Positions 46,059 through 58,551 of a stretch of 64,000 bases of DNA are shown piece by piece. A program made the position numbers and the translations under genes. Source of the stretch: Lentinus brumalis. Taxonomy: Eukaryota; Basidiomycota; Agaricomycetes; Polyporales; Polyporaceae. The stretch covers positions 1,984,001-2,048,000 of the forward strand of contig MARA01000004.1 of NCBI GenBank assembly GCA_001792895.1. The letters are read 5' to 3'. A model generated the notes under the pieces. It did not search any database, had not been told where the DNA came from, and saw only the letters and a list, made by a program, of their open reading frames with translations. Numbering within the stretch: the stretch's first letter is position 1; every line of letters starts with the position of its first letter.

Positions 46059-49000
46059 TACTGACGGTGGAAGAGGTGACTCGGAGACAGGTCCCCTTAC
46101 CTCGCCGTCGAACGCCTGGATGCTGACTTGAGCGGTAGGGCTGCCAAGATTCTCAACACAATGATCTTCCCGCTCTCGCGGTGCCTCTGGAATACTGCAG
46201 GTGCGTTGATTACAGCCCAATCCTTATGTGCCCCGAGGTTACAAAGCTCGGATGACGATCTGCATTGCTGCAGAGGCTCGGCCAAGTATCCGATGCAACC
46301 CCTTGCAACCCTCTCCGAGCGGCTACGGAGCTACAGATTCTTATCTGAGTCCTGTGTATTATCGGGCCCCGTTGTCCCGCGGTGAACCGTGAGCTCTTGC
46401 GTCTATTCAGCCATTTTATATCTGTGATGCCGCTCAAGCATGCAGGATCGCAGACGTTTATATGTATCGCACATCAACATCCATATGTGCGCACACTCGT
46501 GCATCGATGGCAAGCCGGACTTCGGAGCCACTCTCTATAACATCTCGGACTCGCAAGCCGTCGACGGTCACAGAAGGCCAGCCATTCGAAGCTTCCAAGC
46601 CACAACGACACCTCCGCACGACGGAAGGCAGCTCCTCATCCGAGCCTTCCGACTTCGAAGGCACCGCTCATCACAGCGGCAACGGAAGCGGCGCAGAAGG
46701 CGCTCGGTTCTCCGACTCTAAGCGGCACAGAAGCTCGGAACGGGGACGACTCCCAGCCCGCATCCGACAGCAACAGGTCATCTCGGAGCAGCGGCCTCGC
46801 GAAGTCCCGCAGTCCTCCGCGTTTCAGTCCGCTCGAAGCCTCGCCTTCCTGGAACCTGAGTAACCGCCGATCTTCCGAATCCGAGAATGCGTCCGAGTCC
46901 GAGGAGCTGAGAAGGTTCGCGGGACACCCGGACGACCGCGCGTATGTTGGGTAAGTCGTGTACCGGGCCATCCTGAGGGACACATCTCGCTGGCTTTCAA
47001 TCAGGTGCCGAACGTCCGGCGTTCTACCTTCGCCATCTGGCAGGGACGGTGGAGCCGTATGGTCATGATAAGTGCCCTTGCCATGGGTCTTTACCTGCGG
47101 AATGCGTGGTGAACGTGTGCTAGCCGCTAGCTCGCAGCTGACCCATGTAGCCGGGGCTGTACGCTGTACATACATCGCCTGCAGTATGAGTGGACGGCTA
47201 GTGTCCTCTGCTGCCTCTGCTGGCTGGGGTGTCTGGGGATGGGCTGCACGTAGGTGACCGTGTTGGTCTCTTGAGCCGGAAACGAGCTACCTGTTCTAGA
47301 CAATGAACGTGATCGAGCCGGCTGCTGGAGACTAGGCGTTCATCTCAGACGGGGATAAGAGATCGGCGCAGCGAACGCAGTCGTTACATTGGCATTGTGG
47401 CGTAAGGCGTTTGGTAGATATAGATACATATTAAACGAGAGCGGGTACGGGGAATAGATAGCAGTACAAAACTAGATGTCCGGTGTAGCTTTCATGAACA
47501 ATTCATGAAGACAATTATCCAGCGCCAGCGCCAACGGTAGAGTACTTCGCCATCGACGCAAAGTGCACCTTGCAGTCGAGGTGCCCGGATTTGCGGAGTG
47601 GAATACGGCAGTGTGGGTGGTGAAGAGGTATGGAAGGATAGCGGGGACGAAGATGTTGCGATCCGGGAAGGGGTGCGAGCAATGAAAGGATAATGTGAAG
47701 CACGGGCGAGGCGCATCAAGCTTCAAGAGCAACCGATGGAGGATCGACCCGCGCCCGGGCCCATGATACAATCTGCGCACAAGCTCTCGCTAATCCTGAT
47801 CGGATTGCGCTGCGGCTGCTGCATCATTCTCGCGCAGGAAGGTGACTTGCAGCCTGTGGGACGCCGAACAAATCGTGTCAGTTCGCGCTCAGAAGTGAGA
47901 GTGAGGCGTGAAGGAACCGGAACGACAGGAAGCTGAGGAGGGGTGCGACGTGGGACGCGGACTTACCAACTGGGTGCGCGTGGTTTCGGCTGAATAGGCA
48001 GTTCGATCGCAAGCAGTCTTGCTGACGAGTCGACATCGGAGTGAAGTGTTGGCAAAGGAGGTGCAGGCGGCCGTCGATGACCTATGATGTGCACCAATCG
48101 TCCCCGCCGGTCCGTCAGCGATGCCGTACGGCGTCGACTACTGTGAATGTGGACTTACGTTATGGCACATTTCGACTAGGGAGGTGTGTACAAGTAATGT
48201 AGTAGTAGAAGTGTAGGATGCACAGACAGTAGCGCAGAGAGGTGGGAGCGGCTTGATGTCTGCACTGGCCGACCGAGCAGGCTTTAAGTACGGTAGAGAA
48301 CCCCATCACTTGACTGGGAAGCGAGGTGTACTGGGGGCCTAATCCGGTTGCATGCTGACCGCGTTCTCGTGCAATCGGCGAACCTGCAAGGTGAGGCTTG
48401 GGGCCCCTCGTTCTTGCCATATGTGCATGAGTCCACATACCTGTCGCGGGGCGGCGCCTCACTCGAGTCGATCAAAAAATGCTGAACAGTGCGAGGTGAT
48501 GTCGTCGGTACGCCGGACGAAGTCGCCACGACTCCGGGCGGACGGAAGGTGTGATCCCATGCGAAGCCGTCCGAAGTGCTGTCAAAATCAACAGGCCCCT
48601 TGAACGTAGCAGCGAAGCCCTGCGCGCAAGTCCCTTAAAGCTGTATCTCCATACCGATGGGGTAAAGCGACCCGCGGAAAAATGTTGAAATGCGAATATC
48701 TTCATCGTGCTCAACACGAGGCGGCGAGCGTGGCCAACACATGTTGGGTGGTGGTTGCGAGATCTGGATTCTGGCCCCGACACGCCCTGGACCATTTAGG
48801 TCTGCCCGCCGACATGTTAGCCTTTCACATTGGGACGGGCGCGAAATGAAAGTACCTCCGGCCCTCCACACAGGGTGCTAGATCCTTCCGGTGGTGAATT
48901 CGCGCAGTTGCAGTGACAACACCTAGACCGCGCTGCGGGGTCATGCATCTGGAACTGGGCAGTTAAACAGTCCCCCCTATCTGCGGACGTCGTCGATCTC

Positions 49001-49167
49001 GGTCTTGGGCCGACACGTTGTAAACGCTGGCATCAAGTGGACAGGGCCAATGAAATGACCCGATTATCGTCACGAGCGACTACATATCATATTACAGGTC
49101 GATGGTGTCTGTCGTAGGCGGCACTGTGAAGACAGGAATGCAAATAGAGTAGGGCCCGGGACCCTCG
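46059..49167. other. Gene-poor 3.1-kb region
   Basis: No firm gene. The best candidate is a Ser/Arg-rich plus-strand frame at about 46560-46950 (listed separately). Frames at 47472-47780 and 48160-48800 show no family motifs. Confidence 0.4.
46560..46950 (+). CDS. Weak candidate: Ser/Arg-rich low-complexity protein exon
   Basis: One plus-strand frame reads SSGLAKSRSPPRFSPLEASP and then RRSSESENASESEELRRFAG HPDDRAYVG in sequence, and stops being open at a strong donor (gtaagt) just after 46950. A plausible following exon (AERPAFYLRHLAGTVEPYGH, ending VVNVC at 47119) is out of phase by one base. Start codon not identified. An overlapping frame from 46462 starting at ATG is also Ser-rich, so chance is not excluded. 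Confidence 0.25.
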
Positions 49168-49806
49168 TCATGCACCACGGGCACGAATCTCATTGACGAG
49201 CTGCACCTTCTTCCTCACCTGTGAAAGCGGTTGATACAAGCTTGGCGACAACATGGTAGGATGGCGTACCTCATGCGCAAAGCGTCTCCTCCACCTCTGG
49301 CTCTTGAGGCGGTTCCTCTTCTCGCCCTTCTTCTCGTGCCTCTCATCCCGGACATGAGTGTAACGAACCGCGTTTATTGTGAGGATGCCCTTGAGCTTGA
49401 CGAGAGCGCTATGCACGTCGCCCTTCTCCACGGAAACGCTCCGTCCTGTTGGGAGTAAGTGAAGTGACCTATGACGCACGCACCATGTCGTACACGACTC
49501 ACCAGAGTACGGGGTATGGGGCCTCGGGAGTTGGGCGACCTTCTGCTTCTCCCAGGTATCCCATATAGTCTCTGGTGTCTGTTTTCGCGTCTTGCGGGCA
49601 TCTTCAATGTTGGTGATACCCAGGATGTGATCCCATGTGCCGGTTTTAGACCCCAACTTGTTGTTGCGGTCGATCCAGGTCGGCGCACTGGCAAACGAGG
49701 AGCCGGTCGACACTGAGCGGAAACGATGGGCAACAGCTATGCCAGCAGCCGAGTGTCTAGAGCATTGCCGCAGAGCAGTTGCGGCGAACTGGCCGACGGG
49801 GAGCAT
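49168..49806 (-). CDS. MRP21: Mitochondrial small ribosomal subunit protein bS21m
   Basis: Exons 49806-49503, 49445-49270 and 49218-49168 splice in phase to 176 residues. The first 30 or so residues are basic with Ser/Ala/Arg, as in a mitochondrial presequence. The C-terminal half is the bacterial S21 fold: GRSVSVEKGDVHSALVKLKG, then ERHEKKGEKRNRLKSQRWRR, RFAHEVRKKVQLVNEIRARG. Fungal Mrp21 has the same layout, with a long N-terminal extension. The start could also be an upstream in-frame ATG (MKSPPPSHIRAM). The gene diverges from GIR2 across 167 bp. Confidence 0.9.
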   Translation of the reverse strand: MLPVGQFAATALRQCSRHSAAGIAVAHRFRSVSTGSSFASAPTWIDRNNKLGSKTGTWDHILGITNIEDARKTRKQTPETIWDTWEKQKVAQLPRPHTPYSGESCTTWCVRHRSLHLLPTGRSVSVEKGDVHSALVKLKGILTINAVRYTHVRDERHEKKGEKRNRLKSQRWRRRFAHEVRHPTMLSPSLYQPLSQVRKKVQLVNEIRARGA

Positions 49807-49973
49807 GGCGCGGATGTGAGACGGAGGAGGAGATTTCATGCGCTGCAGACTGAGGAACGTGACTGGTCCCCCGGCCACCGCCGCTTCCGCTTCTGTTCAC
49901 CGATACCGCGATCGCGTCTGAGATCTGAGCAACGAGCAACCTCAAGCTTCAGTCGCGCTCTCTCGTCCTCGTC
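49807..49973. promoter_or_regulatory. Short bidirectional promoter of MRP21 and GIR2
   Basis: Only 167 bp separates the two divergent start codons. No TATA box was seen. Confidence 0.5.
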
Positions 49974-51032
49974 ATGTCTTCAGAGGTCCTCGCCGAGGAG
50001 TTCGAGGTGCGGGGCGCGCATATTAAGTGTCGACCGCCTCTAATCACAGTTTGCAGGTCCTCGAATCGATCTACCCCACCGAGCTCACGAGTGCGTCGCG
50101 CCCGTCCCGCTCTCGTTCTCACCGCGAGCTGAGACTCATGCAAAGAATTATCGGAAAGGGAAATACGCATAGATGTGCAACCGGATGACCCTGTCGACGG
50201 CGTCGACGAGCGTGAGTCGGCCGTGCAATCCTGTCCCCGCATGCGCTCACGGACCACGCAGTCGCGGTAGCCCTCACCGTCGAGTATACGGACGACTACC
50301 CCGACGCCCTGCCAAGATTCTCAATAGAAGTACAGCAAGGAGATCTTGACGAAGATGAGATCAAACAGCTCCTCGGAGAGCTGGAGAAAGTGGTACGTCT
50401 TCCTATGCTGCGCCGCAATCCGTCCTCCACCTTCCACAACTTCTTGCGAAATTAGGGGGAAGAAAATCTCGGCATGGCCATGACCTTTACGCTAGTCACA
50501 CACTTGAGAGAGCGACTGTCTGTCTTTATGCGCGAGAGGGAAGAACGCATACGAAAAGAGGAGATGGAGAAGGAACGCCGTGCTATCGAGGTGAGGGGGT
50601 TCTCTGTTCTTCGGCACCGCGCACGTCCGAATGAATATGTCTTTAGGCGGAGGAAGCCAGGACGCGAGGCACTCCTGTCACCGTCGAGTCCTTCAGGGCA
50701 TGGAAGATAAAGTTCGACAAGGAGATGGCCGTGAAACGCGCGCGAGAAGAGGAAGAAAAGCTCAAGGGTCTGTCTCCGAAAGAGAGAGAAGAGTACAAGA
50801 AAGCACAGACACGTCTCTCAGGTGCGTATGGAGTGCCCGACACGATATTGCAACTGAAGCCATGCGTGTTCTAGGTCGTCAGCTCTTCGAGCGCGATCGG
50901 AACCTCGGCACATTGGACGAAGGCCTCGCCGAGGAAGACGCGGTCTCGGTCGACATCAGTCAGTACGACCGGACGGCGATGGACGACGAGGACGACAACG
51001 AAGAGCTTGTCACATTCAGTGATAGCGATTGA
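49974..51032 (+). CDS. GIR2: RWD-domain protein Gir2/RWDD1
   Basis: Gir2 binds the DRG-family GTPase Rbg2 and Gcn1 and dampens Gcn2 signalling on ribosomes. Exons 49974-50006, 50057-50090, 50146-50211, 50262-50392, 50456-50590, 50647-50821 and 50875-51032 give 243 residues. The RWD domain runs from EVLAEEFEVLESIYPTELTK through TVEYTDDYPDALPRFSIEVQ to GEENLGMAMTFTLVTHLRER. A charged coiled coil follows (REREERIRKEEMEKERRAIE), then the DRG-binding region TRGTPVTVESFRAWKIKFDK and LSPKEREEYKKAQTRLSGRQ, ending in an acidic tail. The third acceptor (after gcaaag) was chosen because it gives KLSEREIRIDV in frame. Confidence 0.93.
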
Positions 51033-51122
51033 AGTACTGTACTCCTACACGACCTGTAGCATCCTGCGATGTACACCCAGAACTGTAAGTTGTAGTCTAG
51101 CTTCTATGCGAGTGTAAAACAT

Positions 51123-52955
51123 CTATAGTCCGGCGAGAAGGCCACCTTCGCCTTCCACGCCTACAATATGACCACCACCCTCTACTTCCTTGCATCCGAT
51201 ATCATCTCTGCCGACCTCCTTCAGGAATCCGTCAACCTCGTGCAAGGGCCGGCCACGATTCGCTTCCAGAACCAAGTCTTCGCCCACGGCCCTGATCCAT
51301 TCGATAACGGGCTTGCGTATCCATCTCTCCAGTTGTCCGAAGCGCTTCCCCGCTTCGAACCAGCCCAAGTGTCCGCCGCCGTTAGTAACCGCGATGACGA
51401 CCCAACCGTTGTCCGTCTCGCCGATGGGAACAGTGCTTGCAATGGGATCATCGGCGGAGCTGACGGCGAGGAACGGCACCTGGATGTCGCCCAACACGTT
51501 GTGGCTTGACCCCGCGATATAGTAGTCACGGGCCGAGGGGAAGGGGAAGGGAGGCGAGGACCCCCCTGCTATGCGCGTGATGGCGTCGTCGAACTCGAGC
51601 AATGTCATATTTTTCTTCGGCAGTGACGTTTGCATAGATTTGTACAGCATAGAGTCAGGGAACTTGGCCAATTCGTCCTTGTGCCGCGCGACCAGGTTCG
51701 ACAGATTTTGCGCCATCCCGCGGGAATAAATATGCCGGTGCAGGAAACGGCTCTCCAGGCTAAACGGCAAACCTTATGAGTCTCACTAGTCCGCCGGGCA
51801 TCGCGACGCCTCGAAGGGAATGCGTCGATTTGAATTGAGGAGCAGGGACGTACCGGTCACTGGACACCAACAGATCCCACGGCTACGTTAACGTGCAAGC
51901 CATGCATGAGTACACGAGGCTCGGCGGCGGATGGTAAGACAGTGCCAGATCGGCGGACTCACCGAGCCTAACGCGCACCCTGCAGCAAGCCGGCAGTTGG
52001 GGCCCTCCTGGGCCACGTACCGCGTCAACACGTTCGCCCCGAGCGAGAAGCCGACGCCAATGAGCCGTGCCCGCGGATACATCTTCGTTATGAACATGAC
52101 AGCCACCCGGATGTCATCGGTATGGAGGGCCGAGTAGAGCTGCGGGCTCGTAACAGGCACTCCGGCGCCTAGGGACGAAAGAAAGAGACGCGATCAGCAG
52201 AAGCATGCAAATAGCGGAGGACGATCACCTACACCCGCGAAAGTTGACGACGATACCGCGGTAGCCCAGACCACCTTGCTCTACGGGCGTGCACGCTGGT
52301 GCTAGGATGGATCGTACGTAGGACTCGTGTGAACCTGCCGACAGCCTATGAGCACGACAACGCACCGAATACCGGCTCAGTCAATCCGTACCACCGGTGA
52401 GACCATGTAGGACGACGACGATCGGGGTGTCATCGGGGAGTATGCGCTCCTGCGCCGGAGGCGTGAAGTCCAGTCCGCTGGTTGTGTATGCCGTTGAGCA
52501 ACGCACGCTTCTGCATAGAGGCTAGCTCCACCAGAACTCACATAGTTCCGCCGTCCAACGTCCGAATAAGCTTCCTGCGCGGGGTGCATGTAGGGTTCAT
52601 AACGCGTAACCGGCGCGGGGTGCCTGCGGTACCTGCTTACCTGTCGTACTCGACCCTGTCTATCTTCGAGAAGTCTCCAAGCACGCAGTACGCTGTCTGC
52701 AAGTGACCGCTGTACGATATCTCTCAGAAAATTTACATGTCATGAACTGCTTGACACGCACTTATTCAGCCACCATGCTGGGCGGTATTCCTTGTGCAAT
52801 GATGGACACCTGAGTTCGAGGAACTCGCGTAGCGAGACCCTCTCTATCGCCTTAGAGCCAGCCGAGGTTCTCGCAGAGACAGTTGCAGGTGTAGGCCCAT
52901 AGAAGAGCTTAGGGATGTAGTAAGCTGCTGAGAAGAAGCTGAAGAGGCAACCCAT
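51123..52955 (-). CDS. Alpha/beta hydrolase of the EHT1/EMB8/ABHD1-3 group
   Basis: Start MGCLFSFFSAAYYIPKLFYG suggests an N-terminal membrane anchor. Exons join in phase through CPSLHKEYRPAWWLN, HLQTAYCVLGDFSKIDRVEY, RTLDGGT, ILPDDTPIVVVLHGLTGGSH, YRGIVVNFRGCAGVPVTSPQ, LYSALHTDDIRVAVMFITK and LIGVGFSLGANVLTRYVAQE. The nucleophile is Ser in GFSLG, the acid is the Asp of SSADDP, and the His is in NGGGHLGWFEAG. Yeast relatives Eht1, Eeb1 and YMR210W are medium-chain acyltransferases or esterases and monoacylglycerol lipases, so a lipid ester substrate is likely. The catalytic triad is complete. One junction (acceptor gccgtttag) was fixed by frame. Confidence 0.9.
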
Positions 52956-53441
52956 TTGTCGATAGGACAGCTTGAAGTTGCAGGAAGGATGTAGGTCGTG
53001 AGGGGCTCAGCCAGAATTCTACTTGCGCATGCTAGGACTGAGCACTGGGTCCTGTGGTCGGTGGGAGAGAGAAGACAAGTCTATGCGTAACCGAGACCGC
53101 CGTCGCCGACGAGCGATGGCTGCTGCCAGATTGTTGGAGGACGCTCAGCCACACTTTCGATCTACAGCGCCGGTGATCAAGTTACCGGTGCCGGGCGCCG
53201 GGCGACGATTGGCTGACAGAATCTGAGGGATCTTTCAGTGTGTTGTTGTCTCAGTCTGTGTATGGAGCAGCCTGGAGCAGCCAGCAGGGAAATCAGCAGA
53301 TATTCCAACTGACGAGATATGGCAGCATCCTCAACCCAAGAAGACGCGGTATATCCGAGCTACGACAATACAAGGGGGCAGTCTACATGAAGTCATAACA
53401 GCACGACAAATCTGCGATTGACACAGTTGCGAGGTCAAGCT
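52956..53441. other. Intergenic region, upstream of the hydrolase
   Basis: 486 bp with no supported gene; hydrolase promoter and the 3' end of the next minus-strand gene. Confidence 0.55.
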
Positions 53442-56058
53442 TTACTCCCATGCCTCCAGAGCACGCTTCGCCGCTGCCGCCACCCTGGCATTCCGCTGTT
53501 GTCCATCCGAATCCTTCGCAAGCGCCTCGATCAGCTCTCGAGTGCTCTCCTTCATCCGCTGCAGATCAGTCGCCCTGTTCTCCGCAACGACGCCCTTCCG
53601 GCCCAGATGCCCGAGCAGGGCGCACACGTTTGCCCGGACTTCGGGAGGGACGTTCGGTGCGCTGCCGTCTCGCAGCACGCTCACAAGCATGTCAAGCGCA
53701 CACCTAGGCCCCACCACTGGCGATCCCTCCGTAGCAGAGACAGCTGACAGTGGTTGTGACGTCGTTCTTATAGCTTCCGCGGGAAGGGGGTTCAGCAGGG
53801 AGTCCAGTACCAGCGTGCCTACGAAACACAAAAGCAAAAATGTGCGTCAGCTGCGTAGCGGCATGAATGAGAGGCGCGTCGGCATACCTCCGTTAGGGTG
53901 TGTGCTGATCAAGGAGAGCGCCACGACGCCCTCATTTATGAGGGTCGGATACCGCTTGCTGCGGCCGATCAGCCTGGCCAACGCGGACACGCACGGCTCA
54001 GTCACGACGGCCTTCATTGTAGTCTCCCTCCGCTTGGCGCGTTCTTCGTCCAGGGTCTTCGGATCGGTGGACCACAACGACTTGACTGCGTTCACGAGCA
54101 CACGCGTGCCCTCGCTCTTCGTTGCAATGGAATCCGATCGTCGCACGAGCTCCAAGATTTGCCTCAGCGGCGAGCTGCTCTCGTCCGGGAGGATGAGCGC
54201 AAATGTGTTATCAACTAGATAGGACGAGGTCCTTGTTCAGCGAACCCATGCGCAACCGGAAAAGCTAAAGCCATGCTCACTGTCGCCGTTACACATGTGC
54301 TTCGCTACACCAATGGCTGCCACCTGTACGATCTCCACCATGTCTGCCTTCTCGCTCCAGATTTGCGAGGTTGCTAGCCGTTGAATGATGTCCGCCTCGC
54401 CAAGTGCAGCCCTGCAGCCTTGCGACTGTGCTAGGTGCTTCAGGAGCCCTATGACGCCATGCTTCACCTTGATATCGGCATCGGGCTCCAGCAGGGCAGC
54501 AAGATCAGAGGCAAGCGATATAGGCGGCTTGACGATCGCAGTTGAATGAGCGTCTGCCGGCAGAGGGTCAGAGTTGTATGAACTGCGCGAAGCACGCGTG
54601 GCATACCTCGTCTGCAGATATTGCCAAGGCTGAGGGTAGCGCAGATGACCAAATCGTCCCGGTCGCTCGCCTTCAGATTCTTGTGCGTGCGTATCCACTG
54701 GACCATGCGGTGCACGAACTCCCCTCCGGGCTTGTCGGCCTCCGAATCGTCCCAAAGCGTGTCTGTGTTCTTCTCTTCGCCAGCGGTCTCTACTATTGCC
54801 TTCACAACAGCACCCTTGCCAAGGTCGAACCCTTTCTCCTTTGATGGGCGTTCCTCCGCAGTCCAATATGGCGGGTAGTCGCCCTGCTCCACGAACGTGA
54901 GTAGGTCTGAGAGACATGGCACACCGCCATGCTCGTCTGGGAACGTGAGGCCGCGGGCAAGCGAGAGTCGGACGTCTTCCACGTCGATGCACAGTGATTC
55001 AATGAGCCCGCAGACCTGCTCATATATGTCGAAGTCGGTTTGAACCAGACTCCGACGAGAGGCGGCAGTGTCGAACGGCGGAGGCAGCGTAGGGTATGGC
55101 GGAATGAACGCCTTCAGCTGAGTCACTAGCAGAGGGAGCGCATCCTGTCCGAAGACCACGCGCGGTGGCTCTGAGGCACGTGAGTCAGGCCAGGAAGGAA
55201 TTCATACAGTCGAAAGGAGTACTCACGGTGGTCTGTCTCTTCGTCGCCTCGCAGCTCATCTATAGCTCTCCACGACCACGCAGCCAAGGTGCTACGCAGG
55301 TTCCAAGTCTCGCTGGACTCCTCTGAGCTTACCTCGCTTGCGGGAGAGTACTGCCAAGAGCCGACGGGGTATATCGCGGTCGACAGCCGCAAGATGGTCA
55401 TAGCAGCCTCAAGGGAGATCAAGCGATCCTTCACGGCGTCTGGTATGATTGGTGAACATGGCGTTGATGCGAATGACTGAGCACGCACCATAGCCTACAC
55501 TGGCGTTCAAGAGGAAGCCAATCGCGGTTTTGACAATCTTGAGATCGGTTACAGATATGTGGTGGGGTTCGCGTTGCGCAGGCTTGACAGAATCAGCATA
55601 GCTCTCGAGAAGACTGAGCACTGTCTGAGGGAAGCCAGCCTCGAGCAAGAAGCCTCTATTCTCGTCTGCGGCGCGCGCGATTAACTCTATCCGCGACTGC
55701 GCATGGTTGGCATACGCACCATGGTCCATGCACAAGTTCGCTGCGACCCGCAGAAGCTCATTGATAGCAGGCTGAGAGTTCGCGGAGTCGTTGAGAGCGC
55801 TCTTGAGGAGGGAAGTCAAGGTCTGAGGAAGCAGGGTTTGTCCGAGCGCAGTCTGCTGTTCAACTAGGGGGCGCGGGTGGGCATGCAGCACGCAGGAGAG
55901 CAGAGAGGACGCAGCGAACCATCCTTGCTTCGCAGATCGTTGGCGAGGCTCTGTGCGGTGAGCTCGACCTGGGGCCACTGTTGTGTTGGATTGAGCGGGA
56001 GCTGGGCAAGCAGATCGCCGAGCTTTGAGGCTGATGCGAGGGCTGTGCTGCCGCTCAT
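53442..56058 (-). CDS. ARM-repeat protein resembling Rap1 GTPase-GDP dissociation stimulator (SmgGDS)
   Basis: About eight exons make an all-helical armadillo protein, start MSGSTALASASKLGDLLAQL. ARM-like blocks include LLPQTLTSLLKSALNDSANS, AINELLRVAANLCMDHGAYA, GFPQTVLSLLESYADSV, VEDVRLSLARGLTFPDEHGG, VICATLSLGNICR, HGVIGLLKHLAQSQGCRAAL and LINEGVVALSLISTHPNGG, ending RVAAAAKRALEAWE. SmgGDS proteins escort prenylatable small GTPases such as Rho and Rap. An apparent frame break in the first exon is a normal intron (55864-55919, gttcgc to ccctag). The SmgGDS assignment rests on overall pattern and could be a related ARM protein. Confidence 0.7.
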
Positions 56059-56393
56059 TACGAGATGGGCCGTTGGCGCGATGGCAGGGTCTCCGGCGAG
56101 AATGGCGAGGGCACGATGGCCGTGGTGGTAGACGAGGAGAAGAGGACGACAGTGGTGGGATTCAAGCAGACCAGCGCGTCCTCCTGAGCCCAACGTACCG
56201 CGCAGAACGCAATCGCGCCCGAATCTCCTAGATCCAGCCCACGTGTTCAGCAGATAACGCAACCTTCAGGCGGCCCGGCCAAACCTCCGCTTCGTACGGA
56301 CGCTGCCATCTCCGAGCAGCACTCCCAAGCTCAGGAACCTTCGTAGCTTCTCCCTAAAAATACAGCACGGTGTATGTAGAGCTATCATATATA
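56059..56393. other. Intergenic region between the ARM gene and BET2
   Basis: 335 bp, both genes on the minus strand. No gene was seen. Confidence 0.55.
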
Positions 56394-57767
56394 TCAGACA
56401 GAGGCCTTGCGTGGAAGGGCAGTCCACCCCTTGCGGAGCCCCTTCGATTCGATGAGGCTCGCGGGCATGCAGTAGACGGGGTCGAGATCGTCTAGCCCCG
56501 GATAGCCCAGCAGCGATAGTCCTGAGTAGAGCAATTAAGAGGATTCCTGGTGGACACCGGGGGTACATACCTGCGACGCCAAACAACGTGTGGAAGACGT
56601 CAGGTTGATCCCCCGGTCTGTCCGCAATCCCCCCGTGATCCGGATCCTAGCGGAGAGAACGCGACGGGTGAGCGTAATTGCGAAAGGATTGGGACAAAGC
56701 TCCGTACCTGAGCGGAGAGAATGAACGCCGTGAGCTTGTCCGCGTTGATCCATGGGATCTTGTTCAAGATGGACATGGCCGATAGCACCCAAAAGCTGTA
56801 GCATACCTACGGCGGATATGAGGCACAGGCAACGTCAAACACTGAATATGATCATCTCACGTCTTCAAGCTTTTCAGGGCGCCCGTTGAGCCCACCGCTC
56901 GGCAGCTGTCGCTCAGCGAGCCACCATGCCAGTGTGTCCTGATCGACTTCGTCTAGCCTGTCAAGGATAGCCAGGGCCGCGACACAGACGAACACTCATG
57001 AAATATTCGTCAGTGCAGGCTGGATAGTGTGCGAAAAGATTCACCTTGAGCAGCGTGACTTTCTGCACCCTCTCTATTTCCGAATCCTCCGTCAAAGTTC
57101 CTGCACCTGCGGATGTAGCCGACAGTCTTCTCAACATCAAGCTCGTGTAGATGTCCCAGAAGCGATAGCGCATTGACGGCGCAGTACAAGAAACGTGTGT
57201 CGATTTCTCCCCATTCGTCGCCCGCAAATACGCCTGACTCCTGTTGGAGGGACAGAATGACTGTTACGCAAGGGATGAGTACCTGGAAGTCGATGAAAGT
57301 AGCCTTTCGCCAGCTTTTGAGACATACACTTGACTACTCGAGGGATATCCACTCGGTCGAGTGCGTCCTGCATAATCAAGATTTGGATGGCACTCAGTGT
57401 AGGGTGTAGATGTGCGTCGTGATCGGGATGCGGACTGAAACCACCTAATGCGCTAGATGTCAGCGTCGTCAATCCGAATTGGTTCCATGCAAAACGACTG
57501 ACCTGTCTTCTCATCCCAGCAACTCATCACAAAGTCGATCATCTCCTCTCTGTTGAGGGCATCCTTGTCCTTCATGACACATAGTGCGGTCAGTCCCCAG
57601 TAGACCGCATTCATCCGCAGATGAGCAGTCATATGATAGATGAGATCATCTTTATTCTGAGCCAGGAAATGCGTCAAATTTGAGTGGTAATGTTCGCGGT
57701 AACCACTTGCCTCGCCCAGAGACTGAATATACTTCACGTGCAAGGGAACATTCAGAGTGGATCCCAT
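56394..57767 (-). CDS. BET2: Rab geranylgeranyltransferase beta subunit
   Basis: Bet2 is the catalytic subunit that, with Bet4 and the Rab escort protein, attaches geranylgeranyl groups to Rab GTPases. Start [20 protein letters not shown]; the open frame continues upstream but this is the usual family start. Prenyltransferase repeats follow: [104 protein letters not shown] and [20 protein letters not shown]. The zinc ligands Asp and Cys (LEDVCYS) and His (DVFHTLFG) are present. It ends in [19 protein letters not shown]. The second intron's acceptor is gcgtaacag, the only choice that yields KFILSLQQ. Confidence 0.95.
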
Positions 57768-58551
57768 CTGCAAAGGACTGGTCTGGCGGATGTGAATCGG
57801 CAAGGACGTTAGATGAAGATTAAGTACTGAGACCCGTATCGGCAGACTAGTCAGCATGCCTTGCATCGTGCACGTCTTCCGTTGGCACTTACCGGTTTGG
57901 AAGCAGTCTAACCTGCAGCCGCAGAGTTGACTTTGACTACGAATGAGCTCGTAACGTCCGATATGAGCACGTTTCAGGCTCTCTTGCAAAGGCAGTGGCT
58001 GTGTAAGGTTCCATCACATTCCCACGTACGCAGCTCGGATATACCCGGCGCTATCCAGGAAGGAGACAGACTTCTGGCTGTAGACTTGTGATTATACTGT
58101 AAGTCACACTGTGTAACTAGTACCGTACGGTTCGACCGCTGTGTGTACACAGGGCGTAGGCCTCCAAGAGGCAACAGAGTAGAGTACACTCCGACAACGG
58201 TCTTGAACTTAATCAGACAGACAATGTGAAATTACCATCAAATCAATGCTCCCGCGGACAAATGGTATGAATGTAAGTATAGGAATGTATCTCCAATCCC
58301 GGTACGGAAAAACCAGTAACCGGTCCACACATGCGCTTACCCCACACTTATATCCTCAGGCCTCTCGCACGGAGATACTACCAGGACACTGACTGAGACC
58401 CTGTGCTGCGCGTGCTCACCGCATCTCGCATCGACACCCAAGGCCAGGAAGTGTCTTGTACCACCACGTATCACGGGACGAGGATCGTTCGCCTATCTCC
58501 GAAGACACCGAGTCCGACTTGGAGCTCTCACCCTTCCGACTTCCTCTCAGC
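57768..58551. other. Divergent promoter region of BET2 and the enoyl-CoA isomerase
   Basis: 784 bp. No supported gene. Frames continue upstream of both starts but contain no family sequence. Confidence 0.55.

Noticed and set aside
55864..55919. Apparent frameshift near the start of the ARM-repeat gene
   Set aside because: A 56-nt GT-AG intron restores the frame (RSKD joined to VEQQTALG), so nothing is broken.
57300..57360. Apparent frame break in BET2 after DIPRVVK
   Set aside because: Resolved by a later acceptor (gcgtaacag) that yields the family sequence KFILSLQQ.
57453..57989. BET2 start at 57989
   Set aside because: The frame is open upstream, but the extra 74 codons are Cys-rich and unlike the family; [17 protein letters not shown] is the normal N-terminus.
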